DNA of 19,501 nt from Rhabdothermincola sp036846205. GTDB taxonomy: Bacteria > Actinomycetota > Acidimicrobiia > Acidimicrobiales > Acidimicrobilacustridaceae. Positions 1-8,034 of this stretch are shown in pieces. Location of the stretch: NCBI RefSeq assembly GCF_036846205.1, contig NZ_DAIUCK010000061.1:1-19501 (forward strand). Direction: 5' to 3'. Position 1 is the first letter of the stretch. Each line of letters opens with the position of its first letter. A program made the translations under genes and the position numbers. Under the pieces are notes generated by a model, which worked only from the letters and a program-made list of their open reading frames with translations, ran no database searches and was not told the DNA's origin.

Positions 1-2
1 CC

Positions 3-269
3 CCGCCGCCACTCCCACCGTCGATCCTCCCCCCGCTGGCGGGCTCGCCTGCGGAGCCCGGCCGGTACCGGGGCTGGGTGGTCCGCAGCCTGTCGCCCGA
101 CCTGGGGTGCGTGGCGGCGTCGCCCCGTGAGGTCCCCGACGTGGTGCGCCGGTTCTGCCTCCCCGCCCCGCAACCACAACTGTGGGACGTGGTCGACATC
201 ACCTACGACCCCGCCGGAACCTCCCTGGTGGTGGTGCGGGGCAGCCTGGTGAGGCTCAAGGGGACCTGA
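3..269 (+). CDS. C-terminal part of an unrecognised protein (cut by window edge)
   Basis: An open frame runs from the left edge to a TGA at 267-269, giving 88 residues with no stop. The start lies outside the window. A GTG at 78 could also serve as a start, but the open frame continues upstream of it, so a truncated longer gene is more likely. The segment begins proline-rich, then has a compact stretch with WVVRSL, a cysteine in LGCVAA, and a hydrophobic end LVVVRGSLVRL. No catalytic motif or family is recognised. It converges on the sulfotransferase gene, 48 nt away, with no clear terminator between them. It may be a real protein tail or a chance open frame in GC-rich DNA. Confidence 0.4.
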   Translation, partial: PPPLPPSILPPLAGSPAEPGRYRGWVVRSLSPDLGCVAASPREVPDVVRRFCLPAPQPQLWDVVDITYDPAGTSLVVVRGSLVRLKGT

Positions 270-317
270 CCCGGCTCGCCGACCGCTGCCGCGCAGGTGT
301 TCGGGTGATCCGCGTGC

Positions 318-1616
318 TCACTCGGTGGGGATGCCGAAGCGTTCGGTGTATGAGCGCGTCGCTGTCCGGCAGGCGTCGGGGTCCAGCGCGAAGTCGGCGA
401 AGTCGTAGAGGATCGATCCGTGGCGGTCACGCTGGTGGCTCGCCAGGTAGCGCTGGTGCGCTGCTCGGGCCCGGTCGTCGAGGGGTTGGTCGGCGACCGC
501 GTAGATGCGCTCGATGGTCCCGAGGTCGTCGGCCATGAACTGGTCGAAGCGCACGTCAAGTGAGCGGTCCCGGGCCAGCACGTCGCGCTGCTCGACGCAC
601 GCTCGCAGCATCCTCACCAGGCGGTCGGCCCAGTACCGGCCGATCGCCACCGGGTCGACCCGCTCGAGGTGTAGGCGGGCCGTGTAGGCGATCATCGTGG
701 CCATCGACACGGTGACCGACGCCGGGTCACGGTGGGTCACGAGCACCGTGGCGTCCGGGAACACCTGCTCGATGACTTGGAACTGCTCGAGGTGCTGGGG
801 GGACTTCAGCACCCATCGAACCGGGCGATCCTCCTCGCCCGGCGGCCGGGCGGGGCGGAGGAACTGCAACGCCTGGAGCACCGTGCGCAGGTACTCGTAG
901 TGGGGTGTCTGGTCGTGGGCGAGGTAGTGGTCACGCCAGGACGGCATGGGCGCGGTGGTCTCGAACAGCATGCTCGAGAAGTTCATGGCCAGGAGCTGGA
1001 TCTCCTCGTGCACGTGGTCGGGGGTCATCTCGTGCATGCGCTTGAAGTAGGGCAGGGCCAGCTCGAGGAACGCCGTGCCCGCTTCGGCTCGGGCCAGGCG
1101 GGGGTCGGGTGACCCCGCCGCCACGGCCACGGCGTCCTCGGGGGTGGGGAACGGCTCGAGGCTCTCCCAGTACGGGAGCGACCGCAGCGCCGGGTCGGCC
1201 GCCAGCAGGTTGTGCAGGTGGGTGGTTCCGGTGCGGGGAAGCCCGGCGATGATGATGGGCCGCTCGATCCGCTCCTCACGGATCTCGGGGTGGCGAGCGA
1301 GCAGCTCCTCGAGCAGCAGGCGGTTTTTCAGGAGCTGCACGAGCTGGACGGAGGTGGTGACCCGCCCCATCCCCGACAGGCCCGCCTCGGACTCCAGGGC
1401 GTCCACCAGCACCTGCAGACGCTCCCGGAACGACGGCTCGCCGAAGTTCTCTGAGCCAGCTTCCGCCGTCGCTTGTGTGCACAGCGTGGCGGGGTCGAGG
1501 TCGATGGTTGTTCCCAGTGGCGTGGTGGCCTCGATGATCGCCGCCGCCTCCGGCGGGAAGCGCGGATCGGCCAGATCGTCGAGGTGCACCGCTGCCGGCC
1601 GGCTCGGCGTATCCAT
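318..1616 (-). CDS. Sulfotransferase family protein
   Basis: The predicted product is 432 residues and belongs to the PAPS-dependent sulfotransferases, which move a sulfuryl group from PAPS to a hydroxyl or amine acceptor. The PAPS 5'-phosphosulfate loop is GLPRTGTTHLHN at about 125-136, directly after a hydrophobic strand (PIIIA). The 3'-phosphate-binding region is THRDPASVTVSM at 294-305, and RWVLKSPQHLEQF at 267-279 is the strand and helix typical of the Sulfotransfer_3 type. There is no signal peptide, so the protein is probably cytoplasmic. The frame extends upstream to 1766, but ATG at 1616 is preferred because a TAGCGT box lies 7 nt before it. The added upstream residues are arginine/glycine-rich and unlike the family. 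The substrate cannot be told from sequence. It is divergent from the alpha/beta hydrolase gene. Confidence 0.85.
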   Translation of the reverse strand: MDTPSRPAAVHLDDLADPRFPPEAAAIIEATTPLGTTIDLDPATLCTQATAEAGSENFGEPSFRERLQVLVDALESEAGLSGMGRVTTSVQLVQLLKNRLLLEELLARHPEIREERIERPIIIAGLPRTGTTHLHNLLAADPALRSLPYWESLEPFPTPEDAVAVAAGSPDPRLARAEAGTAFLELALPYFKRMHEMTPDHVHEEIQLLAMNFSSMLFETTAPMPSWRDHYLAHDQTPHYEYLRTVLQALQFLRPARPPGEEDRPVRWVLKSPQHLEQFQVIEQVFPDATVLVTHRDPASVTVSMATMIAYTARLHLERVDPVAIGRYWADRLVRMLRACVEQRDVLARDRSLDVRFDQFMADDLGTIERIYAVADQPLDDRARAAHQRYLASHQRDRHGSILYDFADFALDPDACRTATRSYTERFGIPTE

Positions 1617-1623
1617 CCGGCGG

Positions 1624-1629
1624 ACGCTA
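1624..1629 (-). promoter_or_regulatory. -10 box of the sulfotransferase gene (leaderless type)
   Basis: TAGCGT on the reverse strand ends 7 nt before the ATG at 1616, so transcription would begin at or within a base or two of the start codon. No convincing -35 box or Shine-Dalgarno is visible. The match to the same arrangement elsewhere in the window supports both the promoter and the chosen start. Confidence 0.5.
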
Positions 1630-1708
1630 CCGCCCCTGAGCCGGCCCCGAGGGGCGCTCCTGGCACGACGGGACGGGCCGTCGGGACCGTTCACCGTCCC
1701 CGCCTCCC

Positions 1709-1714
1709 TACACT
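1709..1714 (+). promoter_or_regulatory. Possible -10 box of the alpha/beta hydrolase gene
   Basis: TACACT fits the actinobacterial TANNNT pattern and ends 9 nt before the ATG at 1724. This would give a leaderless or nearly leaderless transcript. No -35 box is evident. Confidence 0.35.
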
Positions 1715-1723
1715 CCGAGGCCG

Positions 1724-2839
1724 ATGGCCCTCCATCCACCATGGAGCCCGCAGGTGGGGCGAACATTGGGCACCGTGGCCCAGCCCTCCCCGCACGAGCC
1801 GTTGCCGGCGCCGAGCGAGGCTCCCGCGCCGGCGGTGGCCGCCGTGCCGCGGTTGGCCCGCCACACCTTCACGCTCGCCGACGGCCACAAGGTCGGCCTG
1901 GCGGTCGCCGGTCGGGGGGTGCCGCTGGTGGTGGTGCACGGCTACACCGCCGAAGGGTTCTTGTACGCGCAGACCCTGCACCGGTTGGTGAGGAAGGGCT
2001 TCAAGGTGATCGCCATCGACATGGCGGGCCATGGCGGCACTCAGGGCCTGCCCGGCGGGGGCGCCCGCCTCGGCGACTACGCCCGCCTGATGGGCCGTTG
2101 CATCGATGAGCTCGGCATCCGCAAGGCGGTCACGGCCGGGCACTCGATGGGTGGGCGGGTGGTCGCCCAACTCGCCGCGCTGGAGCCGGACCGTACCATC
2201 GCCACCCTGTTGATCGACGCGATCGTGGGAGATCAGTGGGACTGGATGGTGCGGCTCTTCCGGGTGGCGCCACCACTGCTGGCGGTGGAGGGCGCCGCAC
2301 TGCTCGTGGACACTCTGACCACCGTCCCGCTGGCCACCGACCCCGGTCAGGCCCGCAAGCTCGGTCGCCTGCTGACCCCCACACTGGTCGGACACGCGCT
2401 CCAGCCGTGGCGCCTCATCGGCCCGGCGGTCTCGATCCTGCGCACCCGGGGCAGCGCGGGCCTGCTCGATGCTCTGGCCGCGAACGAGGTGCCGACGTTC
2501 GTCATCCACGGTGAGCTCGACCTGGTCGTGCCGTTGTGCACCGCCCGATCGGCCGCGACCCGGGCCAACGGGCAACTCGTCACCGTGAAGCGGGCTGCCC
2601 ATTCCTGGTTGCTGCGCGACCCCGAGACACTCCCAGCGATCGTGTCGCAGCTGCTCGAGGGGCGGCTCGGCGAAGCTATCCGGTCCCATCTCCAGGCGGC
2701 GGGGGCCGAGACGGTCGAGGAGCTCGAGGAGCTGCTGTACGCCCCGGGCGCGCCCATCCTGGCGCTCACCCCCGACCACACGTACAGCTCGGAGACGGCG
2801 TTGCACCGGCCGCCCAGGTACGAGTGGACCATCCACTGA
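1724..2839 (+). CDS. Alpha/beta-fold hydrolase
   Basis: The 371-residue product is an alpha/beta hydrolase. The oxyanion-hole motif is VVVHGYTAEG near 69-78. The nucleophile elbow is GHSMGG with Ser141, the acid is Asp266 in HGELDLVVP, and the base is His293 in AAHSW. A helical cap lies between about 170 and 250. Beyond the usual fold there is a C-terminal tail of about 60 residues with an acidic helix (VEELEELL). The esterase, lipase or haloalkane-type substrate cannot be assigned. Two starts are plausible. ATG 1724 sits behind a TACACT box. TTG 1766 has an AGGTGGGG sequence at 1752-1759, 6 nt upstream, and would remove 14 residues. The N-terminal 45 residues are proline/alanine-rich and probably disordered in either case. 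Confidence 0.85.
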   Translation: MALHPPWSPQVGRTLGTVAQPSPHEPLPAPSEAPAPAVAAVPRLARHTFTLADGHKVGLAVAGRGVPLVVVHGYTAEGFLYAQTLHRLVRKGFKVIAIDMAGHGGTQGLPGGGARLGDYARLMGRCIDELGIRKAVTAGHSMGGRVVAQLAALEPDRTIATLLIDAIVGDQWDWMVRLFRVAPPLLAVEGAALLVDTLTTVPLATDPGQARKLGRLLTPTLVGHALQPWRLIGPAVSILRTRGSAGLLDALAANEVPTFVIHGELDLVVPLCTARSAATRANGQLVTVKRAAHSWLLRDPETLPAIVSQLLEGRLGEAIRSHLQAAGAETVEELEELLYAPGAPILALTPDHTYSSETALHRPPRYEWTIH

Positions 2840-2886
2840 CCACCGGGCCTGCGGCTGTGGGTGGGTGGCCCGACTGGCGCGGCTGC

Positions 2887-2892
2887 TAGCCT
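2887..2892 (+). promoter_or_regulatory. Probable rpsO -10 box with a long leader
   Basis: TAGCCT at 2887-2892 is the only TANNNT match upstream of rpsO that resembles the window's other promoters. It predicts a 5' leader of about 110 nt, unlike the leaderless genes nearby. S15 genes are often autoregulated through their leader; no S15-binding fold could be confirmed by eye here. Confidence 0.35.
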
Positions 2893-3009
2893 TGGTGATC
2901 GGCCCGTCGCGGGCCGCCGCTTCCGATCACGCCAGCACCGCCCGTCCCGGCGGACGCAGCGGATCCCAGGAGGCCGGGTCCGACACCCAACCACACGAGG
3001 TACCACTAC

Positions 3010-3288
3010 ATGTCCCGCAAGCCCACCAACCTGCCACCGAAGGCAGACACGATCACCGAGCATCGCCTCCACGACACCGACACGGGTTCCCCGGAGGTGC
3101 AGATCGCGTTGCTCACCGATCGCATCAACCACCTCACCGAGCACCTGAAGGTCCACAAGAAGGACCATCACAGCCGGCGAGGGCTGCTGATGCTGGTGGG
3201 CAGGCGCCGCCGGTTGCTCGACTACGTGAAGTCCAACGACGTCGAGCGTTACCGGGCGATCATCGCCAAACTCGGGCTGCGGCGCTGA
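3010..3288 (+). CDS. rpsO: 30S ribosomal protein S15
   Basis: The product is 92 residues, close to the usual 89 for bacterial S15, which binds 16S rRNA early in 30S assembly. Family hallmarks are visible in order: the TGSPEVQIALLTDRINHLTEHL helix region at 26-47, HKKDHHSRRGLLMLVGRRRRLLDY at 49-72, and the C-terminal YRAIIAKLGLRR. The start is ATG with a GAGG at 2997-3000, 9 nt upstream. It is followed after 215 nt by pnp, the classical rpsO-pnp pairing, and a hairpin starts 8 nt past its stop. Confidence 0.97.
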   Translation: MSRKPTNLPPKADTITEHRLHDTDTGSPEVQIALLTDRINHLTEHLKVHKKDHHSRRGLLMLVGRRRRLLDYVKSNDVERYRAIIAKLGLRR

Positions 3289-3294
3289 CGGGAC

Positions 3295-3318
3295 ACGGTG
3301 ACCCGTTCGGGTCGCCGT
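3295..3318 (+). terminator. Hairpin just after rpsO
   Basis: Arms at 3295-3304 and 3309-3318 form a 10-bp stem with one G-U pair and a GTTC loop, beginning 8 nt after the rpsO stop codon. There is no T-run, so it may act as a partial terminator or as a 3'-end stabiliser of the rpsO message. Confidence 0.45.
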
Positions 3319-3393
3319 CATCGCTTCCCGGCCCGGAGATCCCGGTGTCGGGAGGCACCACAACTTGATTCACACCGGCGGTCACGCGTCCGT

Positions 3394-3449
3394 CAGTTGC
3401 CGGTGGTGAGGGGCGGGACGTTCGCCCCGCCCCTCACCACTGGGAACTG
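3394..3449 (+). promoter_or_regulatory. Large hairpin in the rpsO-pnp spacer
   Basis: A perfect 15-bp stem has arms at 3403-3417 and 3426-3440 with an 8-nt loop. It is extended by a further 5 bp (3394-3398 with 3445-3449) across a 4x4 internal loop. No T-run follows. In Escherichia coli the rpsO-pnp spacer and pnp leader carry a hairpin cut by RNase III that lets PNPase control its own message. This structure is in the equivalent place, but the same function here is inference. It could also be an attenuating terminator. Confidence 0.55.
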
Positions 3450-3474
3450 GCGCCGCCGCCGCCTCCGATCCATG

Positions 3475-3490
3475 CGGGGCGAAGGCCCCG
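3475..3490 (+). promoter_or_regulatory. Small hairpin directly upstream of the pnp ribosome binding site
   Basis: CGGGGC at 3475-3480 pairs with GCCCCG at 3485-3490 around a GAAG loop, ending 2 nt before the AAGGAG. It could influence ribosome access to pnp. Confidence 0.3.
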
Positions 3491-3492
3491 AG

Positions 3493-3498
3493 AAGGAG
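3493..3498 (+). promoter_or_regulatory. Shine-Dalgarno of pnp
   Basis: AAGGAG lies 5 nt before the ATG at 3504. It fixes the pnp start. It is one of the few strong Shine-Dalgarno sequences in this window. Confidence 0.8.
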
Positions 3499-3503
3499 CA
3501 ACC

Positions 3504-5888
3504 ATGGCGGAAGCCATCAGCGTGTCGGGTTCCGTGACCGGCACGGCCAAGACGCTGTCCATCGAGACCGGCAAGCTGGCCGGCCAGGCCGACGGTGCCG
3601 TGACCGTCCGGCTGGGGGGCACGGTCATGCTCGTCACCGCGACCGCGGCGAAGACCGTCCGCCCCGGCACGGACTTCTTCCCGCTCACGGTCGATGTCGA
3701 GGAGCGGATGTACGCCGCGGGCAAGATCCCCGGCTCGTTCTTCCGCCGGGAGGGCAAGGCCAGCGACCAGGCCATCCTCACCTGCCGCCTCACGGACCGC
3801 CCGTTGCGCCCGTGCTTCCCCGACGGGTTCCGCAACGAGGTGCACATCGTGGGCACGGTACTGGCGGCTGATCTCGAGAACCCCCACGACGTGCTGATGA
3901 TCAACGGGGCGTCCGCAGCGCTGTCGTTGTCGGGCATCCCCTTCGACGGGCCGATCGGCGCGGTGCGCATCGCGTACTCCACCGAAGGGGAGTGGATCCC
4001 CCATCCCACCTACGCGGAGGGCGAGGCGTCGACGTTCGAGATGGTGGTGGCCGGTCGCCTGCTCGACGACGGCGACGTGGCCATCATGATGGTGGAGGCC
4101 GGGGGCACCGAGGCGGCCTGGCCGGCGTACCAGTCGGGGGCGCCCAAGGTCGACGAGGAGACCATCGCCGACGGGCTCGAGGCGTCGAAGCTGTGGATTC
4201 GTGAAGCGATCGAGCTGCAGCGCCTGCTGGTCGAGAGGGCGGGCGCGAAGCCGCCGATGGCCTACACGGTCGCGGTCGACTACACCCCCGAGGTGCTGGC
4301 CGCGGTCGAGGCCGCCGGCCGGGAGCGGGTGGCGCAGGTCATGACCATCGCCGACAAGCACGACCGCCAGGCGGCGGAGGACGAGCTGAAGGCCGCGCTG
4401 GTCGAGGAGCTGGCGCCGCGCTTCGAGGAGCTCGAGGACGCCGAAGCGCAGATCAAGGCCGCGATCCGGTCGCTCACCAAGCAGGTGGTCCGGAAGCGCA
4501 TCGTGGAGGAAGGCATCCGCATCGACGGGCGGGGCCCGAAGGACATCCGACCCCTGTCGGCGGAGGTGGGCGTCCTGCCGTCTGTGCACGGTTCGGGCCT
4601 GTTCCAGCGAGGGGAGACCCAGGTGCTCAACGTGTGCACCCTGGGCATGCCCCGCATGGAGCAGATGCTCGACACCCTGGGGGTGGTCGACCGCAAGCGC
4701 TACATGCACCACTACAACTTCCCGCCGTACTCGACGGGCGAGACAGGCTTCATGCGGGGCCCGAAGCGGCGCGAGATCGGCCACGGCATGCTCGCCGAGC
4801 GGGCCCTGGTGCCGGTGCTTCCCTCGTCGTCGGAGTTCGGCTACACGATCCGCACCGTCTCCGACGTGCTGTCGTCGAACGGTTCGACGTCGATGGGTTC
4901 GGTGTGCGCCTCCACGCTGTCGATGATGGACGCCGGCGTGCCGATCAAGGCGCCGGTCGCGGGCATCGCCATGGGCCTGGTCTACGCAGAGGGCACCTAC
5001 ACCACCCTCACCGACATCCTCGGGGCGGAGGACGCCTACGGCGACATGGACTTCAAGGTCGCTGGCACTGCGGACTTCGTAACCGCGCTGCAGCTCGACA
5101 CCAAGATCGACGGCATCCCCGCCGACGTGCTCGCCCAGGCCTTGCAGCAGGCGAAGGAGGCCCGCCTGACGATCCTGGAGGTGATGGCGGAGGCGATCCC
5201 CGAGCCCCGGCCGGAGGTCGGTCCCACGGCGCCGAAGATCGTCAACTTCGAGATCCCGATCGACAAGATCGGCGAGGTCATCGGCCCCAAGGGCAAGGTC
5301 ATCAACGCCATCCAGCAGGAGACCGGCGCGGACATCAGCGTCGACGACGACGGCACGGTGGGCATCGTGAGCATCGGCTCCACCGATGCTGGCGCGGTGG
5401 CTGAGGCCGAGCGGCAGATCCGGCTCATCCTCAACCCGCCCACGGCGGAGGTGGGCCAGACCTACACCGGCAAGGTGGTGAACATCACCAAGTTCGGGGC
5501 GTTCGTCAACATCCTGCCGGGGCGCGACGGGCTGCTCCACATCTCCAAGCTCGGGCAGGGCAAGCGCATCGACAAGGTCGAGGACGTGCTCGATCTCGGT
5601 GACGAGGTCGAGGTTCGGGTCGACGACGTCGACCCGAACGGCAAGGTCTCGCTGAGCCTGGCCTCCGCGCCGGCCCCGGCGCAGTCGGCAGCGCGAGACG
5701 ACGAGGCTGCTGGTGGCGAGGGCGGGCGGGGTACCGAGCGCGAGTACGTCTCGTTCGAGGACGCGTTCGACGAGGAGATCCGGGAGGAGTTCGGCGATCT
5801 CGGTCCCGAGCCTGCGGGCAGCAGCAGTGGTGGGGACCGGGGTGGTGAGCGCCGCGGCCGCCGCCGCGGGGGCGGTCGACGGCGCTGA
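3504..5888 (+). CDS. pnp: Polyribonucleotide nucleotidyltransferase (PNPase)
   Basis: The 794-residue product is a full-length PNPase, the phosphorolytic 3'-5' exoribonuclease and polymerase of RNA turnover. Domains in order are: first RNase PH domain (about 15-150), helical linker (about 240-330), second RNase PH domain (about 340-560), KH (about 577-640, GxxG loop GPKG at 594-597) and S1 (about 650-720, containing KFGAFVNILPGRDGLLHIS). The catalytic domain shows FQRGETQ at 367-373 and DAYGDMD with Asp510 and Asp516, which match the metal-binding Asp486 and Asp492 of E. coli. The tail after the S1 domain is acidic, then becomes an Arg/Gly-rich end (ERRGRRRGGGRRR), longer than in E. coli, as often seen in actinobacteria. 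No promoter-like -10 box lies in the spacer, so it is probably transcribed with rpsO. Confidence 0.97.
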   Translation: MAEAISVSGSVTGTAKTLSIETGKLAGQADGAVTVRLGGTVMLVTATAAKTVRPGTDFFPLTVDVEERMYAAGKIPGSFFRREGKASDQAILTCRLTDRPLRPCFPDGFRNEVHIVGTVLAADLENPHDVLMINGASAALSLSGIPFDGPIGAVRIAYSTEGEWIPHPTYAEGEASTFEMVVAGRLLDDGDVAIMMVEAGGTEAAWPAYQSGAPKVDEETIADGLEASKLWIREAIELQRLLVERAGAKPPMAYTVAVDYTPEVLAAVEAAGRERVAQVMTIADKHDRQAAEDELKAALVEELAPRFEELEDAEAQIKAAIRSLTKQVVRKRIVEEGIRIDGRGPKDIRPLSAEVGVLPSVHGSGLFQRGETQVLNVCTLGMPRMEQMLDTLGVVDRKRYMHHYNFPPYSTGETGFMRGPKRREIGHGMLAERALVPVLPSSSEFGYTIRTVSDVLSSNGSTSMGSVCASTLSMMDAGVPIKAPVAGIAMGLVYAEGTYTTLTDILGAEDAYGDMDFKVAGTADFVTALQLDTKIDGIPADVLAQALQQAKEARLTILEVMAEAIPEPRPEVGPTAPKIVNFEIPIDKIGEVIGPKGKVINAIQQETGADISVDDDGTVGIVSIGSTDAGAVAEAERQIRLILNPPTAEVGQTYTGKVVNITKFGAFVNILPGRDGLLHISKLGQGKRIDKVEDVLDLGDEVEVRVDDVDPNGKVSLSLASAPAPAQSAARDDEAAGGEGGRGTEREYVSFEDAFDEEIREEFGDLGPEPAGSSSGGDRGGERRGRRRGGGRRR

Positions 5889-5965
5889 GCGAGCGAGGTT
5901 CGGGCGGAGCCGCCTGGCGGGCGGCGACCGGATGCACGAAGACCGTCCTGCCCTCGGGGCTCCGG

Positions 5966-7186
5966 GTGGTGACGGAGCGGATGCCCGAGGCTCGTTCGGT
6001 GAGCATCGGGGTGTGGGTCGACGTCGGTTCCCGTGACGAGCCCGACGAGCTGGCCGGCGCCTCGCACTTCCTCGAGCACCTGCTGTTCAAGGGCACCGAG
6101 TCGCGCTCGGCTCGGAGCATCGCCGTCGCGGTCGACGCTGTCGGGGGCGAGCTGAACGCGTTCACCACCAGGGAGCACACGGCCTTCTACACCCGCCTGC
6201 CGGCGGGACACCTCGGGTTCGGCCTGGAGCTGCTCACCGACGTGGTCGCCGCGCCCGCGTTCCGGCCGCATGAGGTCGAGGCGGAACGGGAGGTCATCCT
6301 CGACGAGATCCTGATGAGCGAGGAGACGCCCGACGACGTGGCGATGGTCAAGCTCAACGAGGCGCTCTTCCCCGGTCACCCGTTGGGCCGGGAGACGCTC
6401 GGGTCGCAGGAGACGGTGGCGTCGCTGTCGCGGGACGTGATCGCTGCGTTCCACGCCGAGCACTACCGTCCGTCGTGCCTCGTGGTGGCCGCGGCGGGCG
6501 ACCTCCACCACGACGAGGTGGTCGAGGCGGTGTCCGGCTTCTTCGAGGGCGCACCGGCCGGCGCTGGTCCCGAGCGGACGCCGCCGGGTGAGCAGCTGGT
6601 GCCCCTCACCGTGGTGGAGCGGCCGAGCGAGCAGGTCCACTACGCGCTCGGCTGGCGGGGCCCCGACCACGACGATCCCGACCGGTATGCGCTGTGGATC
6701 GCGAACCAGGTGGTGGGCGGTGGCATGTCGAGCCGCCTCTTCCAGGAGATTCGGGAGGAGCGGGGTCTCGCGTACACGGTGTTCACCGCTCCGGCCACCT
6801 ACCGGGGTGCGGGCTCGCTGACCCTCTACGCGGGGACCGCGCCGGGGCGGTTGGGCGAGCTGGTGGAGGTCGTGGATGCGGTGCTCGATGACCTGGTGGC
6901 GCACGGCATCACCGCTGAGGAGCACGCGGTGGCACTCGGGTGCATCGAAGGCTCGATGCTGCTCGGACTGGAAGACAGCGCCAGCCGGATGAGTCGCCTC
7001 GGCGCCAGCGAGGTCACCCGGCGCGAGGTCATCCCGGTCGACGAGCAGCTGCGCCGGGTGCGAGCGGTGCCCACCGAGGACGTGAACCGGGTCTTGGCCG
7101 AGGTGCTCAGCGGCCCCCGCGCCGCAGTGGTCGTCGGTCCGCTGGGCGCGGACGACCCGGCCGTCACCCGGGCGGTGCGAGCCTGA
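5966..7186 (+). CDS. M16 family zinc peptidase (pitrilysin/processing-peptidase type)
   Basis: From GTG 5966 the product has 406 residues and matches the M16 family of inverted-zincin metallopeptidases. The zinc motif HxxEH is HFLEH at 34-38, and the downstream glutamate ligand lies within EAEREVILDEI at 105-115. The second, inactive half carries the conserved R/Y segment (FQEIREERGLAYTV). It follows pnp, as pepR follows gpsI in Mycobacterium. The start is doubtful. The family's first strand, here KTVLPSGLRVVTERM, begins at codon 5939 in this frame. No ATG, GTG or TTG precedes it back to an in-frame stop at 5846-5848. ATG 5932 is one base out of frame. The true protein may begin near 5932 after a one-base sequence difference, at CTG 5885, or at this GTG with a shortened first strand. 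Confidence 0.88.
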   Translation: MVTERMPEARSVSIGVWVDVGSRDEPDELAGASHFLEHLLFKGTESRSARSIAVAVDAVGGELNAFTTREHTAFYTRLPAGHLGFGLELLTDVVAAPAFRPHEVEAEREVILDEILMSEETPDDVAMVKLNEALFPGHPLGRETLGSQETVASLSRDVIAAFHAEHYRPSCLVVAAAGDLHHDEVVEAVSGFFEGAPAGAGPERTPPGEQLVPLTVVERPSEQVHYALGWRGPDHDDPDRYALWIANQVVGGGMSSRLFQEIREERGLAYTVFTAPATYRGAGSLTLYAGTAPGRLGELVEVVDAVLDDLVAHGITAEEHAVALGCIEGSMLLGLEDSASRMSRLGASEVTRREVIPVDEQLRRVRAVPTEDVNRVLAEVLSGPRAAVVVGPLGADDPAVTRAVRA

Positions 7187-7233
7187 CCGGCGACGGTCCC
7201 GCCCCGCTTGGGGGAGGGGCACCCTCGTCGAAG

Positions 7234-7239
7234 TAGGGT
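7234..7239 (+). promoter_or_regulatory. -10 box of dapB (leaderless type)
   Basis: TAGGGT ends 6 nt before the dapB ATG at 7246, placing the transcription start at or next to the A of the start codon. No Shine-Dalgarno is present at the right distance. Confidence 0.55.
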
Positions 7240-7245
7240 GCTGCC

Positions 7246-8034
7246 ATGGCGCTTCGGGTCGGGGTGTTCGGGGCCGGTGGTCGGATGGGCAGCACGGTCT
7301 GCCGGGCGGTGGCCGATGATCCGGATCTTGAGCTCGTCGCCGCGGTCGACCCCTTCCATGTGGGCATCGACCTGCGCCAGGTCACCGGGGTCGATCTCCC
7401 CTTGCAGATCGCCGCGGGCCCGGAGGCCTTCGAGCAGGCGGGTGCCGAGGTGGCCGTCGATTTCACCCAGCTCGATGCAGCCCGCCAGAACCTGGCGTGG
7501 CTCGCGGCGCACGGGATCCACGCCGTGGTGGGCACCACCGGCTTCACCGAGGGGGACTACGAGCGCCTGAGGGAGACGTTCAGGAAGAGCAACTGTGTGA
7601 TCGCCCCGAACTTCGCGATCGGGGCCGTGCTGATGATGCGCTTCGCGGAGATGGCCAGCCCGTACTTCGAGTCCGCCGAGGTCATCGAGTGGCACCACGA
7701 GCAGAAGGTCGACGCGCCCTCGGGCACGGCCATGCTGACCGTCGAGCGGATGGCCAAGGCCTCCAGCGACTGGACCCCGGACCCCACGACCAACGAGGTC
7801 CTGCCCGGGGCGCGCGGCGGCAAGGGCCCGGGCGACATCCCGGTGCACGCCTTGCGCATCAAGGGGATGGTCGCCCACCAGGAGGTCATCCTCGGCACCA
7901 CCGGTCAGACGCTCACCATCCGCCACGACACCTATGACCGGGCGTCGTTCATGCCCGGCGTGCTTCTGGCGATCAAGCTGGTGTCCGATCGCCCGGGCCT
8001 CACCGTGGGGCTCGACGCCCTGCTCGACCTGTAG
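7246..8034 (+). CDS. dapB: 4-hydroxy-tetrahydrodipicolinate reductase
   Basis: The 262-residue product catalyses the NAD(P)H-dependent reduction step of the diaminopimelate/lysine pathway. The nucleotide-binding loop GAGGRMG is at 9-15, and VGTTGF at 95-100 borders the cofactor. The DapB signature EWHHEQKVDAPSGTA at 148-162 holds the catalytic His150/His151 and Lys154 and the substrate-binding SGT. PGARGGKGPGDIPVHALRIKGMVAHQEVILG matches the conserved C-terminal half. Length is normal for the family. The gene lies 59 nt after the M16 peptidase gene with its own -10 box, so it can be transcribed independently. Confidence 0.96.
   Translation: MALRVGVFGAGGRMGSTVCRAVADDPDLELVAAVDPFHVGIDLRQVTGVDLPLQIAAGPEAFEQAGAEVAVDFTQLDAARQNLAWLAAHGIHAVVGTTGFTEGDYERLRETFRKSNCVIAPNFAIGAVLMMRFAEMASPYFESAEVIEWHHEQKVDAPSGTAMLTVERMAKASSDWTPDPTTNEVLPGARGGKGPGDIPVHALRIKGMVAHQEVILGTTGQTLTIRHDTYDRASFMPGVLLAIKLVSDRPGLTVGLDALLDL

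Noticed and set aside
1691..2836. A 381-codon reverse frame opposite the alpha/beta hydrolase
   Set aside because: The forward frame has an intact Ser-Asp-His triad; the reverse frame shows only antisense-type composition.
2893..3009. A possible riboswitch in the rpsO leader
   Set aside because: No known riboswitch motif could be recognised by eye; only a long leader can be supported.
3393..5540. A 715-codon open frame on the reverse strand across pnp
   Set aside because: It lies antisense to an unmistakable pnp gene, has Asp/His/Arg/Leu-rich composition typical of antisense frames in GC-rich DNA, and shows no domain.
7201..7220. GCCCC...GGGGC hairpin as a terminator between the M16 gene and dapB
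   Set aside because: The stem is only 5 bp in a G/C-rich stretch, has no T-run and overlaps the dapB promoter region, so chance pairing is likely.
5462..7222. A 586-codon reverse-strand open frame across the pnp end and the M16 gene
   Set aside because: It is antisense to two conserved genes, has low-complexity Arg/Pro/Ser content, and has no recognisable motif.
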